Positions 5,338 through 5,861 of a stretch of 5,861 nucleotides of DNA are shown here, piece after piece; within the stretch, counting starts at the first letter, position 1; each line of letters opens with the position of its first letter. Both the position numbers and the translations under genes were made by a program. Source of the DNA: Armatimonadota bacterium. GTDB taxonomy: Bacteria > Actinomycetota > Acidimicrobiia > Spongiisociales > UBA5794. The notes beneath the pieces are model-generated. The model ran no database searches and was not told where the DNA came from. It saw only the letters and a list, made by a program, of their open reading frames with translations. The stretch covers positions 1-5,861 of the forward strand of contig QQUL01000043.1 of NCBI GenBank assembly GCA_008501565.1. Reading direction: 5' to 3'.

Positions 5338-5861
5338 CCCAGGTTCATATCACCGGGGTTGGAATGACCCGATTCGGGAAGCACCCTGACAGCGATGCCA
5401 CCGACCTCGGGTCAGCGGCGCTCATGGAGGCCGTCGCCGATGCCGGAATCGACGCAAGAATCATCGAGTCTGCCTATGTCGGCCATGTCTTCCAGGGCAT
5501 GGTCACGGGCCAGCGCATCCTTGCACAGGTCGGGCTCGCCGGGCTACCGCTCGTCAACGTAGAAAACGCCTGCAGCAGCGGTGCGACCGCCATCAGAGAG
5601 GCTTCGCTCGCCATCAGGGCCGGTGAGAACGATGTTGTTGTCGCCGTCGGCACGGAACATCTCACGTCGAAGTTCGGCGGTGCCCTCACACCGGATCCAT
5701 CCGATCCCGAAGCCGCGGTTGGAGCCACCATGCCCGGAATCTACGCAATGCGGGCGACGCGCTACATGGCAGACCACGGCATGACGCGTGAACAGCTCGC
5801 TCTGATCCCGGTCAAGAACAAGGCGAATGCAGCTCAGAACCCCCTTGCACACTTTCGGAAG
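5334..5861 (+). CDS. Thiolase family protein (SCP-x / acetyl-CoA acetyltransferase-like), 3' end missing
   Basis: The first 176 residues of a thiolase-fold enzyme that runs off the right edge; complete members are about 380-400 residues. It starts with the characteristic HITGVGMTRFG (5-15) and carries the nucleophilic-cysteine motif NVENACSSG with Cys80 as the expected acyl-accepting residue. It then has the AIRAGENDVVVAVGTEHL stretch (93-110), as in thiolases of the lipid-transfer-protein/SCP-x-like type. The later catalytic His and second Cys lie outside the window, so it cannot be decided whether it is a biosynthetic thiolase, a degradative 3-oxoacyl-CoA thiolase or a noncatalytic/aldolase-type member. 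The presence of Cys80 favours true thiolase chemistry, because aldolase-type Ltp2 proteins are reported to differ at thiolase catalytic positions. ATG at 5334 has GGAGG 7 bases upstream (5322-5326) and overlaps the DUF35 stop. Confidence 0.93.
   Translation, partial: MTQVHITGVGMTRFGKHPDSDATDLGSAALMEAVADAGIDARIIESAYVGHVFQGMVTGQRILAQVGLAGLPLVNVENACSSGATAIREASLAIRAGENDVVVAVGTEHLTSKFGGALTPDPSDPEAAVGATMPGIYAMRATRYMADHGMTREQLALIPVKNKANAAQNPLAHFRK

Overview
The window is a bacterial metabolic locus with two divergent, tightly packed transcription units. All four junctions between adjacent genes are 4-base ATGA or GTGA overlaps. Base composition is moderately GC-rich, and starts include GTG and TTG behind strong Shine-Dalgarno sequences. 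This would fit an actinobacterium-like or other high-GC organism, but no marker gene here fixes the taxonomy, so that is only an impression.

Left unit, minus strand, read from about 4480 down past position 1: (1) a DRE-TIM condensing enzyme of the 2-isopropylmalate/homocitrate/citramalate synthase family without a regulatory domain; (2) iorA, the large TPP and 4Fe-4S subunit of indolepyruvate (aryl-pyruvate) ferredoxin oxidoreductase; (3) an iorB-type gamma subunit fused to a C-terminal two-cluster ferredoxin domain; (4) the first 185 codons of a korA/vorB-type 2-oxoacid:ferredoxin oxidoreductase alpha subunit that runs off the left edge, with a beta subunit expected beyond it. Together these are a CoA-dependent 2-oxoacid oxidation operon headed by an enzyme that, from its family, condenses a 2-oxoacid with an acyl-CoA.

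Centre, 4481-4917: a 437-base divergent intergenic region. It has possible promoter and operator motifs near each gene and, between them, a patch of short repeats: a 42-base array of six 7-bp units flanked by a 9-bp direct repeat, an AGCTTTC/AGCTTC array, and several inverted repeats, one of them very GC-rich.

Right unit, plus strand, 4918 to the right edge: a DUF35 zinc-ribbon/OB-fold acyl-CoA-binding protein, overlapped by the first 176 codons of a thiolase of the SCP-x/lipid-transfer-like type. DUF35 and thiolase proteins commonly form a complex that makes or cleaves 3-oxoacyl-CoA bonds.

Both units handle CoA thioesters, so a shared role in amino-acid, aromatic-acid or branched-acid degradation is plausible but not shown. 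The most unusual feature is the hybrid oxidoreductase layout: one gamma-ferredoxin fusion sits between two different catalytic modules (IorA and KorA) and could serve both.
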